In this document: piece after piece, positions 35,049-44,044 of the stretch | Position numbering within the stretch: the stretch's first letter is position 1 | Layout: the number at the start of each line of letters is the position of its first letter | NCBI RefSeq assembly: GCF_004101865.1 | Contig: NZ_CP026118.1 | Coordinates: forward strand, 2,373,001 to 2,437,000 | From: Halobacillus litoralis | GTDB lineage: Bacteria; Bacillota; Bacilli; Bacillales; Halobacillaceae | Direction: 5' to 3' | DNA: 64,000 nucleotides | Notes under the pieces: generated by a model | The model's database searches: none | The model's input: only the letters and a program-made list of their open reading frames with translations | What the model was told of the DNA's origin: nothing | Program-made: the position numbers and the translations under genes

Positions 35049-35237
35049 TCAACTGTTCTCCTTTTTACGGTTAAGGAAGAGAAGGAGCTTTATGATTGAA
35101 TACCCGACGACCCCACCTGTGATTACGAACACCCATTGATCCCAGTCGAATCCATCGTTGCTTATCACCTCAGCGATTGTAAGACCGACTATGATTCCAA
35201 CTAATAACATGAGAGACGACCTTAGATTTGCGTTCAT
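35049..35237 (-). CDS. Small two-helix membrane protein, 62 aa
   Basis: MNANLRSSLMLLVGIIVGLT begins a first helix, and WVFVITGGVVGYSIIKLLLF a second, with the basic tail NRKKENS. AAGGTGG lies 5 nt upstream of ATG 35237. The frame is continuous with a decayed GNAT acetyltransferase upstream (35238-35454), so a longer fused reading from 35300 is probably an artefact of that remnant. I do not recognise the family. Confidence 0.5.
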   Translation of the reverse strand: MNANLRSSLMLLVGIIVGLTIAEVISNDGFDWDQWVFVITGGVVGYSIIKLLLFLNRKKENS

Positions 35238-35454
35238 GACATCCACCTTATCTTTATCCAGGGCGACAACATAGCCGTCCCAGCCTTTACTATCATCCAA
35301 CTCTTTGGAAATACGTTCATAGTTATAAAGCGTTGATTGTTCCGTTCGATATTTTCTCTGGACTGGATCCCTTTGTATGTATCTAAACTCCCTTACAGCA
35401 CACCCTGGAAATTCCCTTGATATGTTCAGCTGATGCTCTTGTAATAGCGATCAT
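35238..35454 (-). pseudogene. Decayed N-terminus of a GNAT acetyltransferase
   Basis: Three frames stitched together read MIAITRASAEHIKGISRVC, then DTYKGIQSRENIERNNQRF, then YNYERISKELDDSKGWDGYV. Together they give a classical GNAT start, with two shifts near 35390 and 35325. The acetyl-CoA-binding half is missing: the frame runs directly into the membrane-protein gene. It is a truncated and frameshifted remnant. Confidence 0.65.
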
Positions 35455-35748
35455 CTTTTCATCCCTCTCGTCAATGTCTATTCCAATTATTTCAAACTAA
35501 CGATGGTCCGGCAATTCTTTTGTTAAGTAAGATTCCGAATGACGCTCTGAATTTATTGCATTGCTTTCCCCATGATAATAGGGCAGACGTAATAAACTTT
35601 CCGATAATTCGAGGTTATTCAAAATCATCCGGAAATTATAACATTTCCATGAAGTCGTGAGAGAAAGAGGGCCCCTGGCTGGTTGCTTCAGCGGATATTT
35701 TAATTTTGGGATAATAGTGATAAAATGGGTGTTGGATTAAAACGAATT

Positions 35749-35817
35749 GGAAAGATGTGTAACCAGGTCGAATCCTGTTTTGTGAGTGTACCTCTGCGGG
35801 AGCGACTCCATCTTTCC
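35749..35817 (+). ncRNA. Candidate structured 5' leader of mqo
   Basis: GGAAAGATG (35749-35757) pairs with CATCTTTCC (35809-35817) to enclose two further hairpins: CAGG/CCTG around TCGAAT, and GAGT/ACTC enclosing CTC/GAG. The result is a possible three-way junction ending about 30 nt before the mqo start. It matches no riboswitch that I recognise. It may be a novel leader or coincidental pairing. Confidence 0.35.
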
Positions 35818-35845
35818 TGCAAAAATAGGGAGTATGAAAAGGGAA

Positions 35846-37354
35846 ATGAGTAAACAACATACGAAAACAGACGTCATTTTAATTGGTGCAGGAATTATGA
35901 GTGCAACCTTGGGGTCACTCCTTAAAGAATTAGTGCCGGATTGGAAGATTCGAACTTTTGAAAAGCTTGAATGTGCCGGCGAAGAGAGTTCGAACGTATG
36001 GAATAATGCTGGAACAGGGCATGCGGCTCTATGCGAGCTGAACTATACGAACGAACAAGCGGATGGCTCCATCGATATCAGTAAAGCGATCAAAGTGAAT
36101 GAACAATTTCAGGTATCCCAGCAATTCTGGTCTTATCTTGTGAACAGCCATATGATTCGTAATCCACAGGAATTCATCAGGCCATTGCCCCACATGAGTT
36201 TGGTGCATGGCAAACAAAACGTCGAGTTCCTAAGAAAGCGTTTTAATACAATGGCCGAGAATCCACTGTTTCAGGATATGGAATTTTCCGAAGACCCGGA
36301 ACAGCTGAAGGAATGGATCCCGCTGATTATGAACAACCGTACATTAAATGAGCCGATAGCAGCCACAAAAATCGATTCTGGTACGGATGTCAATTTCGGT
36401 GCCTTAACTCGGAAAGTGTTTGACTATCTGGAAGACAATGAGCTTGAGGTCAACTACAAGCACAGCGTCGAGGATATTAAACGGACCAGCGACGGGGCTT
36501 GGGAAGTGAAGGTGTACGATAACGAACACGGAAGAATCGAATATCATACAACAGATTTCGTCTTTATCGGCGGTGGAGGCGGCAGTCTGCATTTGCTGCA
36601 AAAAACCGGTGTGCCTGAATCGAAGAATTACGGCGGCTTCCCGGTAAGCGGACAATTCATGGTATGTAACAATCCGGACGTCGTAGCCAAGCATTATGCG
36701 AAAGTTTACGGAAAAGCCAAAGTGGGTGCTCCGCCAATGTCCGTGCCGCATTTGGACACACGGTTTATCGATGGTAAAAGGTCACTATTGTTCGGGCCAT
36801 TTGCCGGGTTCTCACCGAAGTTTTTGAAAACCGGTTCTATGCTGGATTTGGTAACATCTGTGAAACCGGATAACCTCGTTACGATGCTCGGTGCAGGTGT
36901 TAAAAATGTTTCCCTGACCAAATACCTGATTGAGCAGGTGATCGCTTCTAAAGATAAGCGCATGGAGGATATCCGTGAGTTCATCCCTGATGCCAAAAGC
37001 GAAGATTGGGATCTGGTCGTAGCGGGGCAGCGGGTGCAAGTCATCAAAGATACAGAGGATGGTGGCAAAGGGACCCTCCAATTCGGTACTGAAGTTGTCA
37101 CCGCGGCTGATGGATCGGTCGCTGCCTTGTTAGGGGCTTCACCGGGCGCGTCCACTGCTGTGCACGTCATGCTTGAAGTCATCGAGAAGTGCTTCCCGCA
37201 GCATGTGAAAGATTGGGAACCGAAAATAAAGGAAATCATTCCTTCTTACGGTCTGTCTCTATCTGAAAACCCGGAACTGCTTCGGGAAATCAAGAAATCA
37301 ACAGCTCAGACACTGGGCTTAGTGGATCAAGAAAATGAACGGCATACCACATAA
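35846..37354 (+). CDS. mqo: Malate:quinone oxidoreductase
   Basis: A 502-residue FAD enzyme that oxidises malate to oxaloacetate and passes electrons to the quinone pool at the membrane, bypassing NAD-malate dehydrogenase in the citric-acid cycle. [19 protein letters not shown] near residue 6 is the diagnostic dinucleotide-binding start. [20 protein letters not shown] near 47 and [12 protein letters not shown] near 430 are signature Mqo segments. Two ATGs compete, 35834 and 35846; I use the second ([10 protein letters not shown]), as in other Bacilli. It is monocistronic with a strong terminator, and the leader upstream can fold. Confidence 0.95.
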   Translation: MSKQHTKTDVILIGAGIMSATLGSLLKELVPDWKIRTFEKLECAGEESSNVWNNAGTGHAALCELNYTNEQADGSIDISKAIKVNEQFQVSQQFWSYLVNSHMIRNPQEFIRPLPHMSLVHGKQNVEFLRKRFNTMAENPLFQDMEFSEDPEQLKEWIPLIMNNRTLNEPIAATKIDSGTDVNFGALTRKVFDYLEDNELEVNYKHSVEDIKRTSDGAWEVKVYDNEHGRIEYHTTDFVFIGGGGGSLHLLQKTGVPESKNYGGFPVSGQFMVCNNPDVVAKHYAKVYGKAKVGAPPMSVPHLDTRFIDGKRSLLFGPFAGFSPKFLKTGSMLDLVTSVKPDNLVTMLGAGVKNVSLTKYLIEQVIASKDKRMEDIREFIPDAKSEDWDLVVAGQRVQVIKDTEDGGKGTLQFGTEVVTAADGSVAALLGASPGASTAVHVMLEVIEKCFPQHVKDWEPKIKEIIPSYGLSLSENPELLREIKKSTAQTLGLVDQENERHTT

Positions 37355-37360
37355 TTGAAC

Positions 37361-37407
37361 AAGGGAGTATGTTCGGCTTTAGCAGACGAACATACTCCTT
37401 CTTTATT
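37361..37407 (+). terminator. Terminator of mqo
   Basis: AAGGGAGTATGTTCG pairs with CGAACATACTCCTT over 14 positions, followed by CTTTATT. It lies 6 bp after the stop codon. Confidence 0.85.
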
Positions 37408-37436
37408 ATTTCCGTAGACAGTAAAAGGAGCAAGCT

Positions 37437-37772
37437 ATGGTACAAAGAAAACTATTAACAGCTTTAATCACGTTTATCATATCGGTGGCGTTTTATAGTG
37501 TTTATTTAAAGGGACCCGCACCTATTTTATTTGTTGCAATTTTTTGCGGAACACTTTTATCAATCACTGTTGGATATATAGAAAAGAAGATAAAATTTCA
37601 TAGTTTTCCGCTAGGACTTATTCTACATAGTATTATAGCTTTTCTATTAACGGCTACCTTCCTTAAGGAGCATTATTTCCAAGTAACCTTTTATTTTGCT
37701 TTGCCCGTTGCTGTCGGATATTTTTTAATTGATGAAGTATTAAGGGCTAAACTTTCAAGTAAAGCACCTTAG
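37437..37772 (+). CDS. Unknown four-helix membrane protein, 111 aa
   Basis: Four hydrophobic segments fill most of the protein (about 9-26, 28-45, 55-74, 80-100), with a central EKKIKFH loop. AAAGGAG precedes the ATG. No family is recognised. It is convergent with the small gene at 37777. Confidence 0.6.
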   Translation: MVQRKLLTALITFIISVAFYSVYLKGPAPILFVAIFCGTLLSITVGYIEKKIKFHSFPLGLILHSIIAFLLTATFLKEHYFQVTFYFALPVAVGYFLIDEVLRAKLSSKAP

Positions 37773-37776
37773 TAGT

Positions 37777-37986
37777 TCATTCTCTTTTGTCCACTTCTTC
37801 ATAAGGGGCTTTTCTATGTGATTCTACAGGTGCATGATTGCTATAGTCTCTATTCTTTCCACTATATATATCACTTGTTGGAGTATATTCCTGTCCTTTG
37901 GAACCCGAAGTTTTTCCTTTAATTGCGAATTTAATCACACTGATTGAAATTGCACCAATGATGACTCCTAAGATTATCAAGTTCAT
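37777..37986 (-). CDS. Unknown single-helix membrane protein, 69 aa
   Basis: One N-terminal hydrophobic segment (LIILGVIIGAISISVIKFAI) is followed by a polar tail rich in Ser, Gly, Lys and Tyr (TSGSKGQEYTPTSDIYSGKN). Only a weak AGGC-type ribosome site precedes the ATG. The topology suggests an anchor with an unstructured tail. No family is recognised. Confidence 0.5.
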   Translation of the reverse strand: MNLIILGVIIGAISISVIKFAIKGKTSGSKGQEYTPTSDIYSGKNRDYSNHAPVESHRKAPYEEVDKRE

Positions 37987-38335
37987 TAAATACAGCCTTT
38001 CTATGCTTATAGTTAATTATTTTCATATTTTAACATACACATCGTGAAACATATTTCAGAGGAAAAGTTAACAAGGGATTGTTGTCCTGGGTGTATAACG
38101 GTTATTCCGTTTTTATCATTAAGTAGTATTAACTGAATTATCATTATCGAAGTCAGCATTTTATGTTGGCTTTTTATTATGCTGCAAGGAGTTAAGATTG
38201 AAGTGAGTAATTATGGATCAGGAATATGATGCACATGAGAAGTTACGAATGAGTCTGTTTATGATACCCTTTATTTGTTAGTATTTTCCTTTATAGGGTG
38301 AGTTAAAAATTGCTATAAAGCTAAGGAGGCACCGA
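37987..38335. other. Intergenic region with a terminator-like hairpin
   Basis: AGTCAGCA (about 38152) pairs, with G-U pairs, with TGTTGGCTT and is followed by TTTTATT: a likely terminator. A 22-codon frame at 38213 lacks a clear ribosome site. Nothing else is identifiable. Confidence 0.4.
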
Positions 38336-38959
38336 ATGCATAAAATATATTTATCGATAATCGTGTTTCTTACTTTAGTTTTAGTTATCGTATTAACCAC
38401 CTCCAGTGACAATCTAAATAATGTAGAACCAATAGACAACGCAGAGGAAAGAAAGGGAGAAAGGTCAGAACAAACTGGAGTTCCCGCTGAATCAATCAAA
38501 GAATATTTCTTAGAAGTTGAACCTAAAAAAGATATTTATAAAGAATGGGATAGTGCGGCAATACAACTGGATAAAGTTCCAGAGGATGAAAGGAAAGAGT
38601 CTGCCGCAGGATTACTTTTAGAAGCAAAAAAATCAGTAAATGCAGATGGATATATTGCGGTACCTACGCTGGAAAACTTGAATAACTTCTTTGCTCCAAG
38701 TGATCAACAGCTGAAAAAATTAATTAAAGAAAATGATGGTGTACTGCCTATTAGAATTAATAAAACCCATATTCAGTTGAAGCAAGCTGGTGAACTGATA
38801 GAAGACGATAGAATAAGTGATCAATTAAACCAAATCAATGAGGAGCTAGTAGATATAGAAATTTATAATAAAGACACTCTTTATGATTTCAGTGTAGCTT
38901 TTGATAGATATAAACATTGCATCAAGAACGTTTTGCAAATAACCAGCTCTATTCAATAA
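38336..38959 (+). CDS. Unknown membrane-anchored extracellular protein, 207 aa
   Basis: An N-terminal helix (YLSIIVFLTLVLVIVLTT, residues 5-22) without a lipobox anchors an acidic soluble domain. The remainder is mainly helical and charged, with SAAGLLLEAKKSVNADGYIA near 84 and many Glu/Lys pairs. AAGGAGG precedes the ATG. It is 53 bp before the NUDIX gene in the same direction and may be co-transcribed. I do not recognise a family. Confidence 0.6.
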   Translation: MHKIYLSIIVFLTLVLVIVLTTSSDNLNNVEPIDNAEERKGERSEQTGVPAESIKEYFLEVEPKKDIYKEWDSAAIQLDKVPEDERKESAAGLLLEAKKSVNADGYIAVPTLENLNNFFAPSDQQLKKLIKENDGVLPIRINKTHIQLKQAGELIEDDRISDQLNQINEELVDIEIYNKDTLYDFSVAFDRYKHCIKNVLQITSSIQ

Positions 38960-39012
38960 TACGGGAAAGTTGAAAGTTGACAGAAAATATCAAAATGGGG
39001 GGTATAGTGGAT

Positions 39013-39468
39013 ATGACGCCAAAACATATCATTGCAGTTTCTGCTAATATTACTAACCAGAACGGAGAAACTCTTTTAGTCAAGACACACTGGCGATCAG
39101 ATACTTGGGAAACTCCCGGCGGACAGGTGGAAGAAGGGGAGCCTCTTGATAAAGCTGTATCCAGAGAAGTATTGGAGGAAACGGGAATAGTCATCTCACC
39201 TGTTGGAATAACAGGAGTGTATTACAATGCTACAAAACATCTATTATCTGTCGTGTTTAAGGCAAAATATATAAGAGGGGACATAAAAATTCAACCAGAA
39301 GAAATTAAAGAGGCTGAATTCATTAAACTTACTGAGGAAAATATAGATTATTACATAACTCGTCCCCATATGAAGTCGCGCACCATTGATTGTATGAAAG
39401 CCACAAACACCATCCCTTATGAAACGTGGGAGATGAATCCATATAATCTGGTAAGTAGATTATTTTAA
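39013..39468 (+). CDS. NUDIX hydrolase
   Basis: A 151-residue NUDIX protein with the complete box GGQVEEGEPLDKAVSREVLE and then ETGIVI near residue 37-62. The substrate is unknown. I use ATG 39013 (MTPKHIIAVSANITNQ), with a G-rich AATGGGGGG upstream; an in-frame reading from 38977 adds an unlikely leader. The C-terminal MNPYNLVSRLF has no recognised role. It probably shares a transcript with the preceding anchored protein. Confidence 0.82.
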   Translation: MTPKHIIAVSANITNQNGETLLVKTHWRSDTWETPGGQVEEGEPLDKAVSREVLEETGIVISPVGITGVYYNATKHLLSVVFKAKYIRGDIKIQPEEIKEAEFIKLTEENIDYYITRPHMKSRTIDCMKATNTIPYETWEMNPYNLVSRLF

Positions 39469-39681
39469 TTAAGCAAGCGATCTTATTTATCTCTATCGTT
39501 TTTTAATGGAAAAGATCCAATATTGTTAGCGGGAAGAAGGAGGTATCCAAGATCATTCTAGTAAACCCCAGCAACATAAGAGGGCATATAAATATGTTGT
39601 TCTTATTTTTCTTTTTATATTATTCCAATGATAAATAGCGGGATTTTTATATTAGCAGGTTATTTAAAGGGGAGAAAGTCT

Positions 39682-40365
39682 ATGGAAATAAGAAAAGTCA
39701 TTTTAAAAACCAAAGATATTAAAAGCATGAAACACTTTTATACCGATACCCTTGAAATGCCATTAACAAAGGACACTGAAGAAAGTTTTCAGGTTGCTGC
39801 TGGCTCCAGTCTATTGGAATTCACCTCAAGTAAAGTTGAAGGCGACCCATTTTATCACTTTGCTTTTGATATTCCATCAAATAAGTTCAGAGAAGCAAAA
39901 GCCTGGGTGGAAGCTAAAGTGGAGTTAAATGATGAAGATGGAGAAGATGAGGCGGATTTCCCTCATATTCCTGCTCATTCTCTATATTTTTACGATCCTG
40001 CTGGAAATATTGTGGAATTCATCTCCCGCCATTCCAGCGCAGATAAGAGTGAGAAACCTTTTTCACGTAGGAGTATTCTACGTATTAGTGAAATGAGTTT
40101 AACTGTAGAGGATGCCATAAAGACTGGCCAAAAGCTTATAAATCTGGGGCTCAAAGAGCGTGATAACACCCCAATCAATGATTCATCCCTCAATTTCATG
40201 GGCAAAAGTGCAACCGGTTCTTTCCTTTTGCTAATACAGCCCGGGAGAAGGTGGATTTTCTCTGATAAAATATCAGCCGTTTTCCCTGTTGAGATCACGT
40301 TAGATACTAACGACCGAATCGTAGTAAAAGATAATAATGAAACCGTCGCTAAATCCACTTGTTGA
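39682..40365 (+). CDS. VOC (glyoxalase/dioxygenase fold) protein
   Basis: A 227-residue protein with two vicinal-oxygen-chelate-like halves: residues 1-115 (EIRKVILKTKDIKSMKHFYT, YFYDPAGNIVEF near 108) and about 125-220 (ILRISEMSLTVEDAIKTGQ). The first half keeps the VOC start and the DPAGNIVEF glutamate, a usual metal ligand; the second is less conserved. AAAGGGGAGAAAG precedes ATG 39682. It may be a ring-cleaving dioxygenase or glyoxalase relative without assigned substrate. Confidence 0.72.
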   Translation: MEIRKVILKTKDIKSMKHFYTDTLEMPLTKDTEESFQVAAGSSLLEFTSSKVEGDPFYHFAFDIPSNKFREAKAWVEAKVELNDEDGEDEADFPHIPAHSLYFYDPAGNIVEFISRHSSADKSEKPFSRRSILRISEMSLTVEDAIKTGQKLINLGLKERDNTPINDSSLNFMGKSATGSFLLLIQPGRRWIFSDKISAVFPVEITLDTNDRIVVKDNNETVAKSTC

Positions 40366-40439
40366 TTTTTTTTTAATACTTCATCCTTTATCCAGTAAGT
40401 TTAAAAGACACGAAATAAAGAAATCCTTTGAAGGTTACA

Positions 40440-40694
40440 TTAGGTATCGCACACTAATATATATATAATGATGATTAAAAAAAATAGACTCACGCTAAAT
40501 ATAATTTTACTAGCTATTTTCTTGCCGCTCCATTGCGCTTCGATCCCTCTGATTAAGGACATTAAGAAAAATGTGGTGAGGAGAAAAAACGAAGAATGCG
40601 TTACCTCAGTGAATGCTACTAATAAAAGGTAAATAGTCCCTGCTACAATTATTAATACATCAATATTCCGTGTCATATTCAACCTTTTTTCCAT
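40440..40694 (-). CDS. Unknown three-helix membrane protein, 84 aa
   Basis: Hydrophobic segments at about 11-26, 32-48 and 63-82 are separated by short polar stretches (RGIEAQWSGKKIASK). GGAGGG precedes the ATG. No family is recognised. It is divergent from the 48-residue ORF at 40868. Confidence 0.55.
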   Translation of the reverse strand: MEKRLNMTRNIDVLIIVAGTIYLLLVAFTEVTHSSFFLLTTFFLMSLIRGIEAQWSGKKIASKIIFSVSLFFLIIIIYILVCDT

Positions 40695-40755
40695 AATAAC
40701 CCTCCATTTTCAACCTGATTCTGAATAATTTTAAAAGCAAAATCAGTGGATTGCA

Positions 40756-40781
40756 AACTTCTCAATAATTCTTGAGAAGTT
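40756..40781. promoter_or_regulatory. Perfect inverted repeat between divergent small genes
   Basis: AACTTCTCAA and TTGAGAAGTT form a 10-bp inverted repeat around TAATTC, with no U-tract. It lies in the shared upstream region of two small membrane-protein genes and could be an operator. Confidence 0.4.
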
Positions 40782-40867
40782 GGTGTTGAAACAAATAGTA
40801 GTTATCATGCGTATTTATAAACAAGGCGTACCTTGGTTAGAAATAGTGCGAAGGTGAGGGCGGTTGT

Positions 40868-41014
40868 ATGTTGAGATTTGTTAATGATTTAGCTGGAGCG
40901 ATCTATGATGCATTTAAATTTATTATAAAGTCCATGAGTTATTTATTTGCAGGAGCGATGATTGTAGGTGTTCCAATGTATCTGATCGCATGGTTGTTTG
41001 AAATGTATGCATAA
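40868..41014 (+). CDS. Small membrane protein, 48 aa
   Basis: ATG opens a 48-residue frame (MLRFVNDLAGAIYDAFKFII and on) with a hydrophobic second half (SYLFAGAMIVGVPMYLIAWL). AAGGTGAGGGCGG lies upstream. It is small, hydrophobic and unnamed. Confidence 0.5.
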   Translation: MLRFVNDLAGAIYDAFKFIIKSMSYLFAGAMIVGVPMYLIAWLFEMYA

Positions 41015-41147
41015 CATTGTTCAGTATTTAATTAACTGTACCTAAAGCAATATATTGAGATTATCTAAATGAAATTGGATATACTTTGAAGACTTCATCC
41101 CAAAAATATGAAATAATGAAAGCGGATCCAAAAGGGGGAGGATGAAT

Positions 41148-42404
41148 ATGAAATTTCCTAGTCAAGAAAAGCTTGAGAAATATGCAGACTTAGCCTTGAA
41201 AACAGGAGTCAATTTGCAAAAAGGTCAGAAGTTGATGATCAACTCTCCTATCGAAGGTGCTGAATTCACACGGGTGATTGCTCAAAAGGCCTATGAAATG
41301 GAGGCGGAAGATGTACATATTAACTGGACAGATGATGCATTGACCAGGATGAAATATGAATATGGTGGGCAGGAAACTCTTTCTGAAGTTCCTGGGTGGC
41401 AGCAACAACAGTACACGTATTTTGCTAAAGAAGGTGCTGCGATTCTCTCTGTGATGGCCAACGATCCTGATCTTCTTAAAGGGATGGATGCCGGAAAAGT
41501 AGCAGCGGCTAATAAAGCAAGAGCAGAAGCGATGTCGGAGTTCCGTCAACATATAATGAGCGACCGTATTCAATGGTCGATCGTCAGTATTCCGATCCCT
41601 GCGTGGGCTCAGAAAATTTTTCCGAACGAGAGCAGTGAAAAGGCAGTGGATAAGCTTTGGGACCAAATTTTCAAGATTGTTCGAGTTGATCAGGAAGATC
41701 CTGTTGCTGCCTGGGAAGAGCACAACAAAACGTTGCTTAAGGCAAGACGGTATTTAAATAAGAAACAGTACAGCAAGCTGGTTTATAAAGCCCCAGGGAC
41801 GAATTTGGAAGTGGAGCTTCCAAAAGACCACATTTGGAAAGGTGGACGCAGGCCCCTCGCTACGGGAAACGAGGATATTCAGTTCAACCCTAATATTCCA
41901 ACCGAAGAGGTCTTTACCGCTCCTCATAAATACGGAGTATACGGAAAAGTTTCCAGCACCAAACCGTTAAATTACGGTGGGAATCTTATTGAAAACTTCT
42001 CCCTTACATTTGAAGGAGGTAAAGTTGTTGACTTCAATGCTGAAGAAGGGGCAGAGACGATGAAACACTTGCTGGAAACCGATGAAGGTTCGCAACGCCT
42101 TGGTGAGCTTGCCCTTGTGCCGCACGAATCACCAATTTCTCAATCAGGATTGATTTTTTACAATACACTTTTTGATGAGAACGCTTCTTGTCACTTAGCT
42201 TTAGGGAAGGCTTACCCGAATAACGTGAGTGGCGGTTCTGATATGAGTGGGGACGCACTTGATCAAAATGGAATCAACGACAGCTTATCTCACGTAGATT
42301 TTATGATGGGTTCAGCCGAACTTGATATTGATGGTGTTTTGGAAGATGGAACACAGGAGCCGGTAATGAGAAATGGGAGCTGGGCCATTTCATTCAACGA
42401 ATAA
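41148..42404 (+). CDS. M29-family aminopeptidase (thermophilic aminopeptidase)
   Basis: A 418-residue metallo-aminopeptidase of the AmpS/PepS/T family that removes N-terminal residues from peptides in the cytoplasm. PSQEKLEKYADLALKTGVNL at the start and the GTNLEVELPKDHIWKGGRRP, NIPTEEVFTAPHKYGVYGKV and ALVPHESPIS segments with metal-binding His and Glu residues are family signatures. I use ATG 41148, six nt after AAGGGGGAGG; ATG 41142 overlaps that site. It is monocistronic, with a terminator after it. Confidence 0.92.
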   Translation: MKFPSQEKLEKYADLALKTGVNLQKGQKLMINSPIEGAEFTRVIAQKAYEMEAEDVHINWTDDALTRMKYEYGGQETLSEVPGWQQQQYTYFAKEGAAILSVMANDPDLLKGMDAGKVAAANKARAEAMSEFRQHIMSDRIQWSIVSIPIPAWAQKIFPNESSEKAVDKLWDQIFKIVRVDQEDPVAAWEEHNKTLLKARRYLNKKQYSKLVYKAPGTNLEVELPKDHIWKGGRRPLATGNEDIQFNPNIPTEEVFTAPHKYGVYGKVSSTKPLNYGGNLIENFSLTFEGGKVVDFNAEEGAETMKHLLETDEGSQRLGELALVPHESPISQSGLIFYNTLFDENASCHLALGKAYPNNVSGGSDMSGDALDQNGINDSLSHVDFMMGSAELDIDGVLEDGTQEPVMRNGSWAISFNE

Positions 42405-42411
42405 GAAAGGG

Positions 42412-42445
42412 AATGCTGCTAATCATTGATTTAGCAGCATTTTAT
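42412..42445 (+). terminator. Terminator of the aminopeptidase gene
   Basis: AATGCTGCTAA pairs with TTAGCAGCATT followed by TTAT. It lies 8 bp after the stop codon. Confidence 0.75.
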
Positions 42446-42551
42446 GTGGCTTTTCAGGCATTAATATGTGTAGGGGTTTTGCGGAAGAGAAAGGGGCAGC
42501 ACAACTTTCAATTTCAGATGGTGCGCTGCATTTTAGATGTAACATTCTTCT

Positions 42552-43262
42552 TTACTCGACCCCTCTAAAAGCATCCTTTTTAATATTTCGTTTTGAAATA
42601 TGCTTTTCCTTTAAATAATTGGTCATGGATTCCACCATGGATTTCGGACCAGAAACAAAGTATTGAGCATTATTGTTATGTGAGGCAATGAATTCATCGA
42701 TATAGGAGTACATATCATTTCTTGTACTGAGATAGTGTACATCTATTGAAGTATTACGAGCCAATTCATCAAGTTCATCTTTGTAGAGGTGTGCTTCCTG
42801 ACTATCTACATAGAGAAGTTCACTTGGTTTTCCTCCCCTGTTCCCTTCAGCCTCTAATTGCTTTAGGATAGCCCGGAATGGGGTGATGCCAATACCGCCT
42901 GCCATGAATAGTCTCGGGGTCTCGTCCTTCAAGTAAAACGATCAAACAGGACCAATCATTTTGATTCTCATACCCTCTTCAAGTTCTAAGAGGGCTTTTT
43001 TAAATTCGCTCGGCTCTTCATCTATCCTTGTTGTAATTCTAACGACACCTTCCGAAGGGGATGATGCCACACTGAAAGGGCGAATAGAGTCCTTCATTTT
43101 CTTATGCGTGATGGTGAATAACCCATGCTGTCCCTCATTCCAAGATAAATCCTTACCCTTTTCAAATAGAAAGGTGTAAACACGATCAGATTCTTGATAC
43201 CTCTTAATAAAGGGGAGTTCTGTTTTAGTGAAGATGGATAATTTATCTTTTAAAAAGCTCAT
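42552..43262 (-). pseudogene. FAD/NAD ferredoxin-reductase-like gene with in-frame TGA
   Basis: One continuous frame of 237 codons encodes a ferredoxin-NADP-reductase-like protein: the FAD motif RPFSVASSP near 63, then the NAD motif MAGGIGITPFRAIL near 120 and the tail YFVSGPKSM. A single TGA (42942-42944) interrupts it after IKMIGPV, where relatives have glycine, so GGA-to-TGA explains the stop. No other defect exists. AGGGATATGAG precedes the start. It is the distal gene of an ArsR/SRPBCC operon. It could be a true nonsense mutation or a base-call error. Confidence 0.8.
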
Positions 43263-43301
43263 TCTCATATCCCTCCTTTATGTTGTGAATCCATAAAGTG
43301 C

Positions 43302-43691
43302 TTATGATTCTTCTAATACGGTTTTCAGCTGATCCACCATACTTGCCCAGCCATATTTCGCACCCATGAAGGCTTGGTTTTCTTCCTCGAATCCTGTGTG
43401 ATCAAGATGTAAATAAGTTGTTTCGCCTTCTTGCGTTAATGTCCATGTGACAATAGTGTCGATTGGACCGCCTACCCATGTGTAAGATAGTTTGTGAGGC
43501 TTGTCCACCACCAATACTTCACTATCTACAACCAGGTCTATTTCCTCATTTCGGAATTGACATTTATAACCCTCGATCGGCTTGAAGTTATTTTCCATAA
43601 CCCACTGGGCCAGCGTCTCAGATTGTGTTAAAGCATTCCATACTTTATCAATGGAACTCTTAAACTGAAAATCTAATGATAAATTTGCCAT
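43302..43691 (-). CDS. SRPBCC (AHSA1-like) protein
   Basis: A 129-residue protein with the START/Bet v1-like ligand-binding fold of the AHSA1 family: MANLSLDFQFKSSIDKVWNA at the start, WVMENNFKPIEGYKCQF, then SYTWVGGPIDTIVTWTLTQE and the C-terminal helix GWASMVDQLKTVL. Such genes are commonly paired with ArsR repressors. The start is ATG 43691, directly following the ArsR gene. The ligand is unknown. Confidence 0.85.
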   Translation of the reverse strand: MANLSLDFQFKSSIDKVWNALTQSETLAQWVMENNFKPIEGYKCQFRNEEIDLVVDSEVLVVDKPHKLSYTWVGGPIDTIVTWTLTQEGETTYLHLDHTGFEEENQAFMGAKYGWASMVDQLKTVLEES

Positions 43692-43694
43692 GTT

Positions 43695-44018
43695 TTATTC
43701 CTCCAATATATTTTTGAGTATGCTTGCTCTTTCATTCCAGAACTTCTCATAGAAAGCCAACCAGTCTTTTACTTCCTGTAAGGGTCCTGGGTTCAACTTG
43801 AATCTTGTTTCTCTACCTTTTTTACGGTTAACTACTAAATTGGCTTCTTTAAGGACTGTCAAATGCTTAGAAACAGCAGTCCGACCCATCTCAAAATGAG
43901 GCGTCAGTTCGTAAAGAGGCAGATCCTCATCTGAATCGGCTAACAGACGTATCAACTTTCGTCTTGTTGGATCTGCAATAGCTACAAAAACGTCACGTTC
44001 CTGGTGTGTGCGGTTCAA
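43695..44018 (-). CDS. ArsR-family transcriptional repressor
   Basis: A 107-residue winged-helix repressor: ERDVFVAIADPTRRKLIRLL and then YELTPHFEMGRTAVSKHLTV form the helix-turn-helix, and AFYEKFWNERASILKNIL is the last helix. The metal-binding ELCVC motif of metal-sensing ArsR proteins is absent, so it probably responds to another signal. It is the first gene of an operon with SRPBCC and the reductase; twin palindromes lie just upstream and imply autoregulation. Confidence 0.88.
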   Translation of the reverse strand: MNRTHQERDVFVAIADPTRRKLIRLLADSDEDLPLYELTPHFEMGRTAVSKHLTVLKEANLVVNRKKGRETRFKLNPGPLQEVKDWLAFYEKFWNERASILKNILEE

Positions 44019-44044
44019 AACCCTACCTCCTCATCGTTTTATAT

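Noticed and set aside
35761..35780. tRNA T-arm-like sequence GGTCGAATCC
   Set aside because: The loop is one base short, and no acceptor, D or anticodon stems can be built; it is part of the mqo leader stem instead.
38213..38281. 22-codon frame MDQEYDAHEKLRMSLFMI
   Set aside because: No convincing ribosome site and no conservation visible.
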